DNA of 64,000 nt. Source: JBBPZA01 sp963797015. Lineage in GTDB: Bacteria > Actinomycetota > Thermoleophilia > Solirubrobacterales > Solirubrobacteraceae. The DNA is taken from NCBI GenBank assembly GCA_963797015.1, contig CAWCNV010000003.1, positions 248,001 to 312,000 of the forward strand, in the 5' to 3' direction. A program made the translations under genes and the position numbers. Shown piece by piece: positions 33,465 to 42,423 of the stretch (positions within the stretch are counted from its first letter, which is position 1; the number at the start of each line of letters is the position of its first letter). The notes under the pieces are model-generated. The model did not search any database. It saw only the letters and a list, made by a program, of their open reading frames with translations, and had not been told where the DNA came from.

Positions 33465-34670
33465 ATGCACCCACCCACGCAGACCGCATTCGAACCGGCG
33501 CCGGAGATCGATCCCCGACACGCGCTGTCCGGCAGCGCCAGGCTCGACCCGGCGGCGCTGCGGGCAGCCGCGGCGGCGCACGGCACTCCGGTACTGCTGC
33601 TCTCCACCGCCGCGGTCCGCGACCGCTACCGCGCGCTCCGGAGCGCGCTACCGGGCGTCGAGCTCCATTACGCGGTCAAGGCGCTGCCGCACGCGGCGGT
33701 GATCGCCGAGCTGGCCGCCGAGGGATCGAGCTTCGACGTCGCATCCGAGGGCGAGCTCGCGCTGCTGCGCTCGGCCGGCGTCGACGCGGCGCGCTGCATC
33801 CACGCACATCCGGTCAAGCGGCCCGACGACGTGGCGCGGTCCGTCGCGCGGGGATGCCGGACGTTCGTCTTCGACAACCGCGACGAGCTGTCCAAGCTCG
33901 AGCCGTTCCGCGGCTCGGTCGACCTCCTGCTGCGCGTCTCGTTCCCGAACGAGCACGCGTGGTGCGACCTCTCTGCCAAGTTCGGCGCCGACCCGGCCGC
34001 GGCTGCGCCCCTGCTCGCAGCCGCGGCTCACGCCGGCCACCGCGTGCGCGGGCTGAGCTTCCACGTGGGCAGCCAGGTGACGGACCCCGCTGCCTTCGTC
34101 GCGGCCATCCGCGAGTGCCGGCGCATCGTCGACGTGGCTCGCCGCCGCGGCATCCACTCGCTTGACACGCTCGACATCGGCGGCGGCTTCCCGGTCGGCT
34201 ACACCGAGCCGGTGGCGGCGATCGCCGACTTCTGCCGCCCGATCCGAGCTGCCCTGCGGCTCGCCTTCCCCACGGCGCGCGTGATCGCGGAGCCAGGGCG
34301 CTTCATCAGCGCGCCGGCGATGACGCTCCTGACCTCGGTCATCGGCCGCGCGTGCCGCGGCGGGCTTCCCTGGTACTACCTCGACGACGGCGTCTACGGC
34401 AGCTACTCCGGTCGCCTCTTCGAAGGAGGCGAGTACCCAATCGCGGCGGTCAAGGAGCTCGAGCGGCCGCGCTCGACCAGACGCCGTACCGTCCTCGCGG
34501 GCCCGACCTGCGACTCGATCGACATCGTCGACCGCGCGGCCATGGTGCCCGAGCTCGAGCTCGGCGATTTGCTCGTGAGCCCGCTCATGGGCGCCTACAG
34601 CTGGGCCACCTCGACGCACTTCAACGGGCTGCGGCCGGCGAAGGTCGTGGTGCAGACGCCGGCGTGCTAG
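33465..34670 (+). CDS. PLP-dependent type III decarboxylase (ornithine/diaminopimelate family)
   Basis: The 401-residue alanine-racemase-fold enzyme has the PLP lysine K72 in HYAVKALPH. FDVASEGEL, the stacking histidine in LSFHVGSQV, DIGGGFPVGY, EPGRFISA and the active-site cysteine motif GPTCDSID follow in the canonical order. The loop DDGVYGSYSG and terminal MGAYSWATSTHFNG favour the ornithine-decarboxylase-like side over LysA. It likely makes a polyamine from ornithine, arginine or lysine. An EamA transporter overlaps its stop by seven bases (GTGCTAG), suggesting production and export or exchange of the amine. The exact amino acid is not determinable. Confidence 0.9.
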   Translation: MHPPTQTAFEPAPEIDPRHALSGSARLDPAALRAAAAAHGTPVLLLSTAAVRDRYRALRSALPGVELHYAVKALPHAAVIAELAAEGSSFDVASEGELALLRSAGVDAARCIHAHPVKRPDDVARSVARGCRTFVFDNRDELSKLEPFRGSVDLLLRVSFPNEHAWCDLSAKFGADPAAAAPLLAAAAHAGHRVRGLSFHVGSQVTDPAAFVAAIRECRRIVDVARRRGIHSLDTLDIGGGFPVGYTEPVAAIADFCRPIRAALRLAFPTARVIAEPGRFISAPAMTLLTSVIGRACRGGLPWYYLDDGVYGSYSGRLFEGGEYPIAAVKELERPRSTRRRTVLAGPTCDSIDIVDRAAMVPELELGDLLVSPLMGAYSWATSTHFNGLRPAKVVVQTPAC

Positions 34671-35515
34671 CGGTCGGGCTGGCCCTCGCGGCGAGCGTCG
34701 CGTGGGGCTCGTCGGACTTCCTGGCCGGGCTGGGCTCGCGCCGCCACGCGCTCCTCACCGTCCTGCTGGTCTCGCAGGCGGCGGGACTCGTTCTCGTGGC
34801 AAGCGCTCTGGCGGTCACCGGCGCCGCCACCCCCTCGCCGGCCCAGGCGCTCTACGCGCTGCTCGCGGGCCTGGCCGAGCTCGGCGGGTTCGCGGCGCTC
34901 TACCGCGGTCTGGCGATCGGGTGCATGGGCCTGGTGGCGCCGATCTCCGCCGCGGCTGCGGTGATCCCCCTGGCGGTGGGCGTCGCGGCTCATGGCGAGC
35001 GGCTCGGCGCGAGCGAGGCGGTGGCGGTCGCCGTGGTCATCTGCGGCGTTGCGCTCGCCGCATGCGAGCCGGTCCGGCGCGCGCGTGGAGCGCGCGTCGC
35101 CACCGGCGCCGGCCTGGGCGTGGTCGCGGCGCTCGGCTTCGGCCTGTTCTTCGCGGGCATGGGCGCGGCGGCGAGCGGCGGCGCGCTCGCCGCGGTCGCG
35201 CTCAACCGGGCGACCGCGGTGGTCGTCCTGCTCGCGGCGCTCGCGGCCGCACGTCCCCGGCTCGAGCGTCTCGGCGCGCACGATCTCGGCCCGCTGGCGG
35301 CGGTCGGCGCCCTCGACGCGGTCGCCAACGTCCTCTTCGCGGTCGCGCTGACGCGTGGCGCGACGGGCGTCGTATCGGTCCTGGGCTCGCTGTACCCGGT
35401 GACAACGGTCCTCCTCGCCCGCGCCGTGCTCCGCGAGCGCACGACGTTGGCCCAGCGTGCCGGCGCGACGGCGTGCCTCGCCGGCGTCGCCGCGCTCGCG
35501 GCGCATGCGGCGTAG
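34664..35515 (+). CDS. EamA/DMT-family transporter
   Basis: This 283-residue protein has about ten membrane helices arranged as two EamA repeats. The first starts GLALAASVAWGSSDFLAGLG, and the second starts after the basic loop RARGARVATG. LLGSLYPVTTVLLARAVLRERTT-like sequence near the end (residues about 240-265) is typical of the family. GTG 34664 overlaps the decarboxylase stop and begins directly with the first helix. Longer in-frame starts lie inside the decarboxylase. The family exports amino acids and related metabolites. Coupling to the decarboxylase suggests an amine or its precursor, by inference only. Confidence 0.88.
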   Translation: MLAVGLALAASVAWGSSDFLAGLGSRRHALLTVLLVSQAAGLVLVASALAVTGAATPSPAQALYALLAGLAELGGFAALYRGLAIGCMGLVAPISAAAAVIPLAVGVAAHGERLGASEAVAVAVVICGVALAACEPVRRARGARVATGAGLGVVAALGFGLFFAGMGAAASGGALAAVALNRATAVVVLLAALAAARPRLERLGAHDLGPLAAVGALDAVANVLFAVALTRGATGVVSVLGSLYPVTTVLLARAVLRERTTLAQRAGATACLAGVAALAAHAA

Positions 35516-35525
35516 TCCGCTCCTT

Positions 35526-37181
<1,656 letters not shown>

Positions 37182-37204
37182 GGGCGGCGTGAGGATAGAA
37201 GCGC

Positions 37205-37747
37205 TCAGCCGCTGAGCCGCACGAACAGCGCGCGCCCGCCGCGGAAGTCGCGCTCGTGCAGTCCCGGAGCCCGCTCGAGACCCGCCTTTTCGGCCGCGCG
37301 CATCGAGGCGGCGTTGCCGGGATCGACGTAGACGTCGACGCGTTCGACCGCGAGCTCAGCGCGCGCCCAGCGGGCGACGAGCCCGATCGCCCGCGAGGCG
37401 ACGCCGCGCCCGCGGGCTTCCGCGGCGACCCAGTACCCGAGCTCGGCGGCGCGCCCGTCGTCGTGCAGGCGCACGCCGATCGCGCCGAGCGGCCGGCCGT
37501 CGTTCGCGTCGCGGATCGCGAGGCTGAGCTCGCCGGCCTCCTCCGGCCAGCTCGTCACGAACTGGATCGCGTGGCCGCGCGTGTAGGGGCTGGGCACTCC
37601 GGTCCAGCGCGGGATCTCGGGATCCTGCAGCGCGGCGGTCAGCGCCTCGACGTCCCCTTCGCCGAACGTGCGAAGCACGATCTCCTCGTCGCCGAGCGGA
37701 GGGTCGGGCGCGGATGGGGCGATCACTCGCGCCGTCCGTGGTCGCAC
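37205..37747 (-). CDS. GNAT-family N-acetyltransferase (RimJ-like)
   Basis: The 180-residue acetyltransferase has the acetyl-CoA-binding segment AELGYWVAAEARGRGVASRAIGLVARWA (R/Q-x-x-G-x-G/A pattern) and the RimJ-type strand VERVDVYVDPGNAASMRAAEKAGL. GTG 37747 is preceded by AAGGAG at good spacing. Another GTG at 37726 is possible. It lies downstream of fetAB, separated only by a 38-base tandem repeat that duplicated the ribosome-site region. The acceptor, a protein N-terminus or small amine, is not predictable. Confidence 0.85.
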   Translation of the reverse strand: MRPRTARVIAPSAPDPPLGDEEIVLRTFGEGDVEALTAALQDPEIPRWTGVPSPYTRGHAIQFVTSWPEEAGELSLAIRDANDGRPLGAIGVRLHDDGRAAELGYWVAAEARGRGVASRAIGLVARWARAELAVERVDVYVDPGNAASMRAAEKAGLERAPGLHERDFRGGRALFVRLSG

Positions 37748-37807
37748 GCGGGCCGCTCCTTCACTCGCGCCGTCCGTGGTCGTACGCGGGCCGCTCCTTC
37801 ACTCGCG
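37723..37807. repeat. 38-bp tandem repeat at the fetB/GNAT junction
   Basis: Two 38-base copies (37723-37760 and 37761-37798) differ at one base, followed by nine bases of a third copy (37799-37807). On the minus strand each copy carries TGAAGGAG, so the fetB stop and the ribosome site are duplicated. The copy nearest the acetyltransferase supplies GTG 37747, whereas the equivalent triplet in the other copy is GTA. A recent slippage duplication is likely. Confidence 0.8.
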
Positions 37808-38563
37808 TAACTGGTGGTCGGCCGTGAAGAAGTTGCGATATGCGAGGCCCATGGCCAGGAAGGCCGACATCGCGACGGCGCCCAGCAACGTGTACAGGAT
37901 GATGAGCTGCAGCCGGACCGCGTCCTGCGGTGCGGCTCCGCCGAGCAGCATCCCCACCATGATCCCGGGGAAGGTGATCAGGCCGGTGGTCTTGGTCTGA
38001 TCGATCAGCGGGATCAGGCCCGAGCGCAGGCTGCGGCGCATGATCGGGCGGACCGCCTGGGCGCCGGTGGCGCCGAGTGACAGCGTCGCCTCGATCTCGG
38101 GCCGCGAGCGCGTGACCTCGTCGCCCAGACGGTTCAGCGCCACAGCGGCGGCCGTCATCGCGTTGCCGATCACGATCCCGGCCACGGGCACGAGATAGCG
38201 CGGCTTGGGGTCGAAGACGCCGAGTGCGACCACGAGGCCGAGCGTCGAGGCCGCGGCCACCGAGAGGGCTCCGAGCAGCGGCCAGAATGCGCCCGGGACG
38301 GCGCGCGCGCGCTGGCGCGCGGTGAACGCCGCGAGCACCACCATCACCGGAACGAGTGCGACCACGAGCGCGACGCTGTTGCGGTCGAAGATCAGCTTGA
38401 TGACGTAGCCGACCGCCGTCAGCTGCACGAACGAGCGGACGACCGCGACGGCGATGTCGCCCTCGAGGTCCGCGCGCTCCCACAGCGACGCGGCCACCGC
38501 GATCGCGACCAGGACCAGCGCTCCCGCGACCTGGGCGAGCGATACCTGGATCGAGCTGCTCAC
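37799..38563 (-). CDS. fetB: FetB-type ABC transporter permease
   Basis: The 254-residue membrane protein is of the UPF0014/FetB family, with about seven helices. SFVQLTAVGYVIKLIFD, VAGIVIGNAMTAAAVALNRL, the cytoplasmic EATLSLGATGAQAVRPIMRRSLRSGLIPLIDQ and the family-defining TTGLITFPGIMVGMLLGGAAPQDAVRLQL are all present. In E. coli FetAB exports iron and protects against peroxide. The GTG start overlaps the fetA stop (GTGA). Metal specificity is not visible. Confidence 0.9.
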   Translation of the reverse strand: MSSSIQVSLAQVAGALVLVAIAVAASLWERADLEGDIAVAVVRSFVQLTAVGYVIKLIFDRNSVALVVALVPVMVVLAAFTARQRARAVPGAFWPLLGALSVAAASTLGLVVALGVFDPKPRYLVPVAGIVIGNAMTAAAVALNRLGDEVTRSRPEIEATLSLGATGAQAVRPIMRRSLRSGLIPLIDQTKTTGLITFPGIMVGMLLGGAAPQDAVRLQLIILYTLLGAVAMSAFLAMGLAYRNFFTADHQLRE

Positions 38564-39186
38564 GCCACCCGCCCGTCGGCCACGGTGACGATCCGGTCGC
38601 CGAGCCGCCGGGCCTGATCGGGGTCGTGGGTGACCAGCACGAGCGACAGGTCGAGCCGCTCCCGAAGCTCGCCCAGCGTGCGCTCGATGCCCGCGCGGGT
38701 GCGCGCGTCCAGCGCGGCGGTGGGCTCGTCGAGCAGCAGGACGCGCGGCTCGAGCGCGAGTGCCCGCGCGAGCATCACGCGCTGCTGCTCGCCGACCGAG
38801 AGCTCGGCGCCGCCGCGCTCCGCGAAGCCGGCGTCGAGCCCCGCGAGCGACAGCGCGCGGGCGGTGTCTGGCTCGCGGCCCGCCAGCCGCGAACCGAACG
38901 CCACGTTGTCGGCCACGCTTCCTTCGAGCAGCGCCGGCAGCTGAGGCACCAGCGCGACCTCGCGGCGCAGCGCCAGCACCTCGAGCTCGCGCAGCGGCCG
39001 GTCGCGGAAGCGGATCTCCCCTCCGACGGGGTCGGCGAGCCGGTTGAGCAGGCGCAGCAGGGTCGACTTGCCCGCCCCCGAGGAGCCGACGACCGCTGTC
39101 GCGCCGGGCTCGAGGTCGAGGTCCACCCCGCGCAGCACGGCGCGCCCTCCGCGGGAGGCGGTGACGCCGCGCAACGCGAAGAGCAT
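38560..39186 (-). CDS. fetA: FetA-type ABC transporter ATP-binding protein
   Basis: The 208-residue ABC ATPase has Walker A GSSGAGKST, Q-loop in VALVPQLPALLEG, signature LSVGEQQRVMLARAL, Walker B VLLLDEPTAALD and switch LVTHDPDQA. It is shorter than average ABC ATPases, as in FetA. I chose ATG 39186 because CATAAT sits six bases upstream and the domain begins at once (MLFALRGV). A longer in-frame start at 39306 would add 40 basic residues without family support. It pairs with fetB, translationally coupled. An iron-export role is inferred from the family. Confidence 0.9.
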   Translation of the reverse strand: MLFALRGVTASRGGRAVLRGVDLDLEPGATAVVGSSGAGKSTLLRLLNRLADPVGGEIRFRDRPLRELEVLALRREVALVPQLPALLEGSVADNVAFGSRLAGREPDTARALSLAGLDAGFAERGGAELSVGEQQRVMLARALALEPRVLLLDEPTAALDARTRAGIERTLGELRERLDLSLVLVTHDPDQARRLGDRIVTVADGRVA

Positions 39187-39192
39187 GGGGCG

Positions 39193-39198
39193 ATTATG
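39193..39198 (-). promoter_or_regulatory. -10-like CATAAT before fetA
   Basis: On the minus strand CATAAT is separated by six bases (CGCCCC) from ATG 39186. With no ribosome site this implies transcription starting at or next to the start codon. The divergent gene at 39249 starts 62 bases away. Confidence 0.5.
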
Positions 39199-39248
39199 GG
39201 GCCGCGCCGGTCGCTGCCGGCGTCCCGCGGCGCTACCGTTTGCCGGGT

Positions 39249-40505
39249 ATGCCCGTAAAGGTCCTCGACGTCGAGCAGTCGCTGCTGCTCCTCGAGATCG
39301 AGCCACCCTTCGACCAGCGGGCGGTTCAGCTCGCGCGCCGGCGCATGGCCAAGCGCTGGCACCCCGACATCGCGCCTCCCGGCCGTCGCCACGAGCACGA
39401 GCGCCACCTCAAGGCGATCAACGAGGCGGCCGACACGCTCGAGCGCCTGGCCGAGGAGTCGCGCGGCGGGCGCGTGTCGCGCAACGCGGTGAAGGCCAGC
39501 GCGGCGGCAGCGCGCCGTGCGCGCGCCGAGGAGGGCGCGCGCGCCTACGAGGCCGAGCAGCGCGCGCGGGCCGCCTCCGAGGACCGCGAACGCAACGATC
39601 CGTTCGGCGCGCGCACTCCCGACCACTCCGTCGTCCACCGCTACGCGCGCTGCCTCTCCTACCCGGAATGGGGGGTCGGCAGCGTGACCGGGATCTACTT
39701 CTCGAGCGACGGCGAGGACGTCCAGCAGTGGGCGCGCGTCAAGTTCGCCGTCGGCGTGCGGACCGTGCCCGCGGGAAGTCTCGAGTTCGTGGAGTTCGGC
39801 ACGCCCGACGCCGGCGCCGCCCGAGTCCAGCGCTTCATGAGCGCCGCGCAGCACGCGATGGCCGAGGGCGACTACGGGCTCGCCGCCCAGCGGCTCGTGT
39901 ACGCGCGCGATGCGGACCCGCGCGACCCCGCCGTTTTGCGCCTCATGACGCTCGCCTTCTGGCAGGACGGGAACCTGCCCGCGGCCGGGCGCGCCGTACG
40001 CGATTGGGCGCGGGTCGAGGGCGGGCGTCCGGCCGCACACCGCTTCGCCTCGCGCATCTACGAGGACATGGGCGCGCTCTCGCTCGCCGCCGAGGCGGCC
40101 GAGCGCGCAGCGGCGGTCGCGCCCGGCGACGGATCGTCGTGGGAGCGGGTCGGCCGGCTGGCCTTGAGGCGCGGGGATCGCGCCGCCGCGCTGGCCGCGT
40201 TCGAGCGCGCGCGGCTGATCGAGCCGACGGTCGACGGGCTGCTCGACCTCGCGCTCTGTCACCAGCTGCTGGGGGACGTCGGCGGCGAGGAGTCGGCGTG
40301 CGAGGCGGCCGTTCGCCTGGACGAGCGCTCGCCGGCGGCGTGGTCGCGCTACGCCCACGCGCTGGCGCGCACGGATCGCACCCGGGACTGTGTCGCGGCC
40401 TGCGAGCGGGCGCTCGCGCTGGGCGACGACCCCGAGGTGCGCGACCTGCTCGACCGCGTCCTGGCCGCGGCGCCGCGCGAGCTGCACGCGCAGACCGCGG
40501 CCTAG
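39249..40505 (+). CDS. J-domain-like/TPR protein
   Basis: The 418-residue protein begins with a J-like helical domain: VLDVEQSLLLLEIEPP, the HPD loop in RMAKRWHPDIAPP, and the helix KAINEAADTLERLAEES. An Ala/Arg-rich helix follows, then an SH3-like stretch (WGVGSVTGIYFSS to RTVPAGSLEFVEFG). The second half (about residues 195-410) consists of five to six TPR-like helix pairs such as AAQRLVYARDADPRDPAVL and SLAAEAAERAAAVAPGDGSSWERVG. The HPD motif suggests it can stimulate a DnaK, with TPRs recruiting clients. The CHAD gene starts 17 bases after its stop. Confidence 0.8.
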   Translation: MPVKVLDVEQSLLLLEIEPPFDQRAVQLARRRMAKRWHPDIAPPGRRHEHERHLKAINEAADTLERLAEESRGGRVSRNAVKASAAAARRARAEEGARAYEAEQRARAASEDRERNDPFGARTPDHSVVHRYARCLSYPEWGVGSVTGIYFSSDGEDVQQWARVKFAVGVRTVPAGSLEFVEFGTPDAGAARVQRFMSAAQHAMAEGDYGLAAQRLVYARDADPRDPAVLRLMTLAFWQDGNLPAAGRAVRDWARVEGGRPAAHRFASRIYEDMGALSLAAEAAERAAAVAPGDGSSWERVGRLALRRGDRAAALAAFERARLIEPTVDGLLDLALCHQLLGDVGGEESACEAAVRLDERSPAAWSRYAHALARTDRTRDCVAACERALALGDDPEVRDLLDRVLAAAPRELHAQTAA

Positions 40506-40522
40506 GCGGTCCCCGCGCGCCC

Positions 40523-41449
40523 GTGGCCTACCGGCTCGAGCAGGGCGAGACGCTGTCGGCGGGTCTCGCACGGGTGGCGGATGAGGAGCTCGACGAGGCG
40601 ATCGCGCAGGTTCGCGACGGGATCGGCGCCGACTCCGAGAGCGCGGTCCACGAGGCGCGCAAGAGCCTGAAGAAGGCGCGTGCGCTGCTGCGTCTCGAGC
40701 GGGCCGCGCTGCCGTCGAAGCCGCGCCGCGCGGCGAACGTCAGGCTGCGCGACGCCGGCCGCCGGCTCTCGGCCCAGCGCGACCAGCAGGTGGCGCTGCG
40801 GACGCTGGACGACCTCTCCGAGCGCTTCCCCGGCCGGCTCTCCAAGGCCGCCTTCACGCGCGTGCGCCGCGCGCTGCGCAAGGCCGGGGGTGGCGGGCGC
40901 GGCGGTCACGCGCTGGGCCCGACCGCCGCGGCCGTGGCCGCCGAGCTCGAGGCGGCACGCGAGATGATCGGCGAGTGGGCGGGCGCGGCGCGGCGCTGGA
41001 AGGATCTCGAGCCCGGCCTCGCGCGTACCTACGCCCGCGGCCGCTCCGCGTTCGCGGCGGTGGAAGCCCGGCCCGCGGACGAGCGGCTGCACGCGTGGCG
41101 CAAGCGCGTGAAGGACCTGTGGTACCACCAGCGCTTCCTGCAGCCGTTGTGGCCCGAGGTCCTCGGCGCCCAGGTGAAGGCCCTCGACGCTCTCGGTGAG
41201 CTCCTGGGATCGGACCAGGACCTCGCCAACCTGCGCCGCACGCTGCTCGCCCTCGAAGACGGCCAGGCGCCGCCCGCCGCCGACGTCGACCCGCTGCTCG
41301 AGCTCATCGACGCCCGCCGGGCGGAGCTACAGGACCAGGCAAGGCCACTGGGTCGCCGCATCTACGCCGAGCGGACGAACGCCTACGTGCGCCGGCACCG
41401 CGCCTACGCGGCGGTCTGGGAGGCCGAGACGCGGGCGGCCGGCGGCTGA
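40523..41449 (+). CDS. CHAD domain protein
   Basis: The 308-residue protein is a single CHAD alpha-helical domain. The repeated histidine/basic signature appears as SAVHEARKSLKKARALLRL and ERLHAWRKRVKDLWYHQRFLQPL, and DLGELLGSDQDLANLRR-like residues follow (LDALGELLGSDQDLANL). CHAD domains bind inorganic polyphosphate through their basic clefts. GTG 40523 begins two residues before the first conserved helix. No CYTH (triphosphatase) domain is fused. The protein may tether complexes to polyphosphate granules. It is probably co-transcribed with the J-domain/TPR gene. Confidence 0.88.
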   Translation: MAYRLEQGETLSAGLARVADEELDEAIAQVRDGIGADSESAVHEARKSLKKARALLRLERAALPSKPRRAANVRLRDAGRRLSAQRDQQVALRTLDDLSERFPGRLSKAAFTRVRRALRKAGGGGRGGHALGPTAAAVAAELEAAREMIGEWAGAARRWKDLEPGLARTYARGRSAFAAVEARPADERLHAWRKRVKDLWYHQRFLQPLWPEVLGAQVKALDALGELLGSDQDLANLRRTLLALEDGQAPPAADVDPLLELIDARRAELQDQARPLGRRIYAERTNAYVRRHRAYAAVWEAETRAAGG

Positions 41450-41698
41450 CGCCGGTCGTCCATCCGTCCGCTCCACGCACGGCGCTCCGCCAGAAGGTCC
41501 ATTGGCCGGACGCGGAGGTTTCGTCCTCCCCCGACCCTGGGTACGCGCCAGATACAGCCCGTCGAGGGGTCGGTTCGGAGATTGGGTCCCCCGTCCCACC
41601 CCTCGACTTCTTTGACCGCGTCGCCGCGCCACCACAAACGGTGCGGCGGCGCCGGTCGGCTGCCTCGCGTCCGAGCGGGCGCCTAGCGTGCTCCCACC
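41450..41698. other. Intergenic region with a perfect inverted repeat
   Basis: No convincing gene lies in these 249 bases. A perfect 10-base inverted repeat (41561-41570 and 41598-41607) encloses 27 bases and is followed by TTCTTT, so a terminator for the CHAD transcript or a structured RNA is possible. On the minus strand a 77-codon frame from TTG 41637 runs through the region with mixed codon usage. I do not call it a gene. TAGCGT (41684-41689) is the likely -10 of nucS. Confidence 0.45.
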
Positions 41699-42370
41699 AT
41701 GCGTCTGCTCGTCGCCCGCTGCGAGGTGCGGTACTCGGGACGCCTGGAGGCCAGGCTCCCCGAGGCGCTGCGGCTGCTGATCTTCAAAGCCGACGGATCG
41801 GTGCTCGTGCACGCGGATGCCGGCGGGTACAAGCCCCTGAACTGGATGACGCCGCCCACCGTGGTGGAGGAGGAGCCGGGCCGCATCGTGGTCCGCAAGC
41901 TGCGCGGTGAGGACCGGCTCGAGATCGACATCCTCGACGTGGTCTCCGACGTCTCGCACTCGATGCCCGACTCGACCGTCGACCTCGAGAAGGACGGCGT
42001 CGAGGCGCACCTGCAGGAGCTGCTGGCGCAGCGGCCCGAGTGGTGCGGCGAGGGCTTCCGGCTCGTGCGGCGCGAGTGGCCGACCGACATCGGGCCCGTC
42101 GACCTGATGTGCCGGGACGCGCACGACGCCTGGGTCGCGGTCGAGATCAAGCGGATCGGGACGATCGAGGCCGTCGAGCAGCTCACGCGCTACCTCGATC
42201 GCCTGCGTCGCGACCCCTCGCTGGACGGCTGCCGCGGCGTGCTCGCGGCGCAGATCGTCAAGCCGCAGGCGCGCGTGCTCGCGTCCGCGCGCGGCATCGC
42301 GTGCGTCGAGGTCGATCTCGAGCTGCTGCGCGGCGAGCGCGAGCCCGATCTCACGCTGTTCGCGGCCTGA
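41699..42370 (+). CDS. nucS: Mismatch-specific endonuclease NucS/EndoMS
   Basis: The 223-residue protein matches NucS from end to end. The N-terminal DNA-binding half includes RLLVARCEVRYSGRLEARLPEA, LIFKADGSVLVHADAGGYKPLNWM and EIDILDVVSDVSH. The C-terminal RecB-like nuclease half has VDLMCRD, VAVEIKRIG (catalytic Asp and ExK), and EQLTRYLDRL. In actinobacteria and archaea without MutS/MutL, NucS cuts both strands at mismatches and is recruited by the sliding clamp. ATG 41699 has TAGCGT nine bases before it and no ribosome site. Length is standard. Confidence 0.95.
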   Translation: MRLLVARCEVRYSGRLEARLPEALRLLIFKADGSVLVHADAGGYKPLNWMTPPTVVEEEPGRIVVRKLRGEDRLEIDILDVVSDVSHSMPDSTVDLEKDGVEAHLQELLAQRPEWCGEGFRLVRREWPTDIGPVDLMCRDAHDAWVAVEIKRIGTIEAVEQLTRYLDRLRRDPSLDGCRGVLAAQIVKPQARVLASARGIACVEVDLELLRGEREPDLTLFAA

Positions 42371-42423
42371 GACTGACTGCTCACGCCGCGAGGGCGCAGT
42401 TGAGCGTCCCCTGCGCGCCTCCG

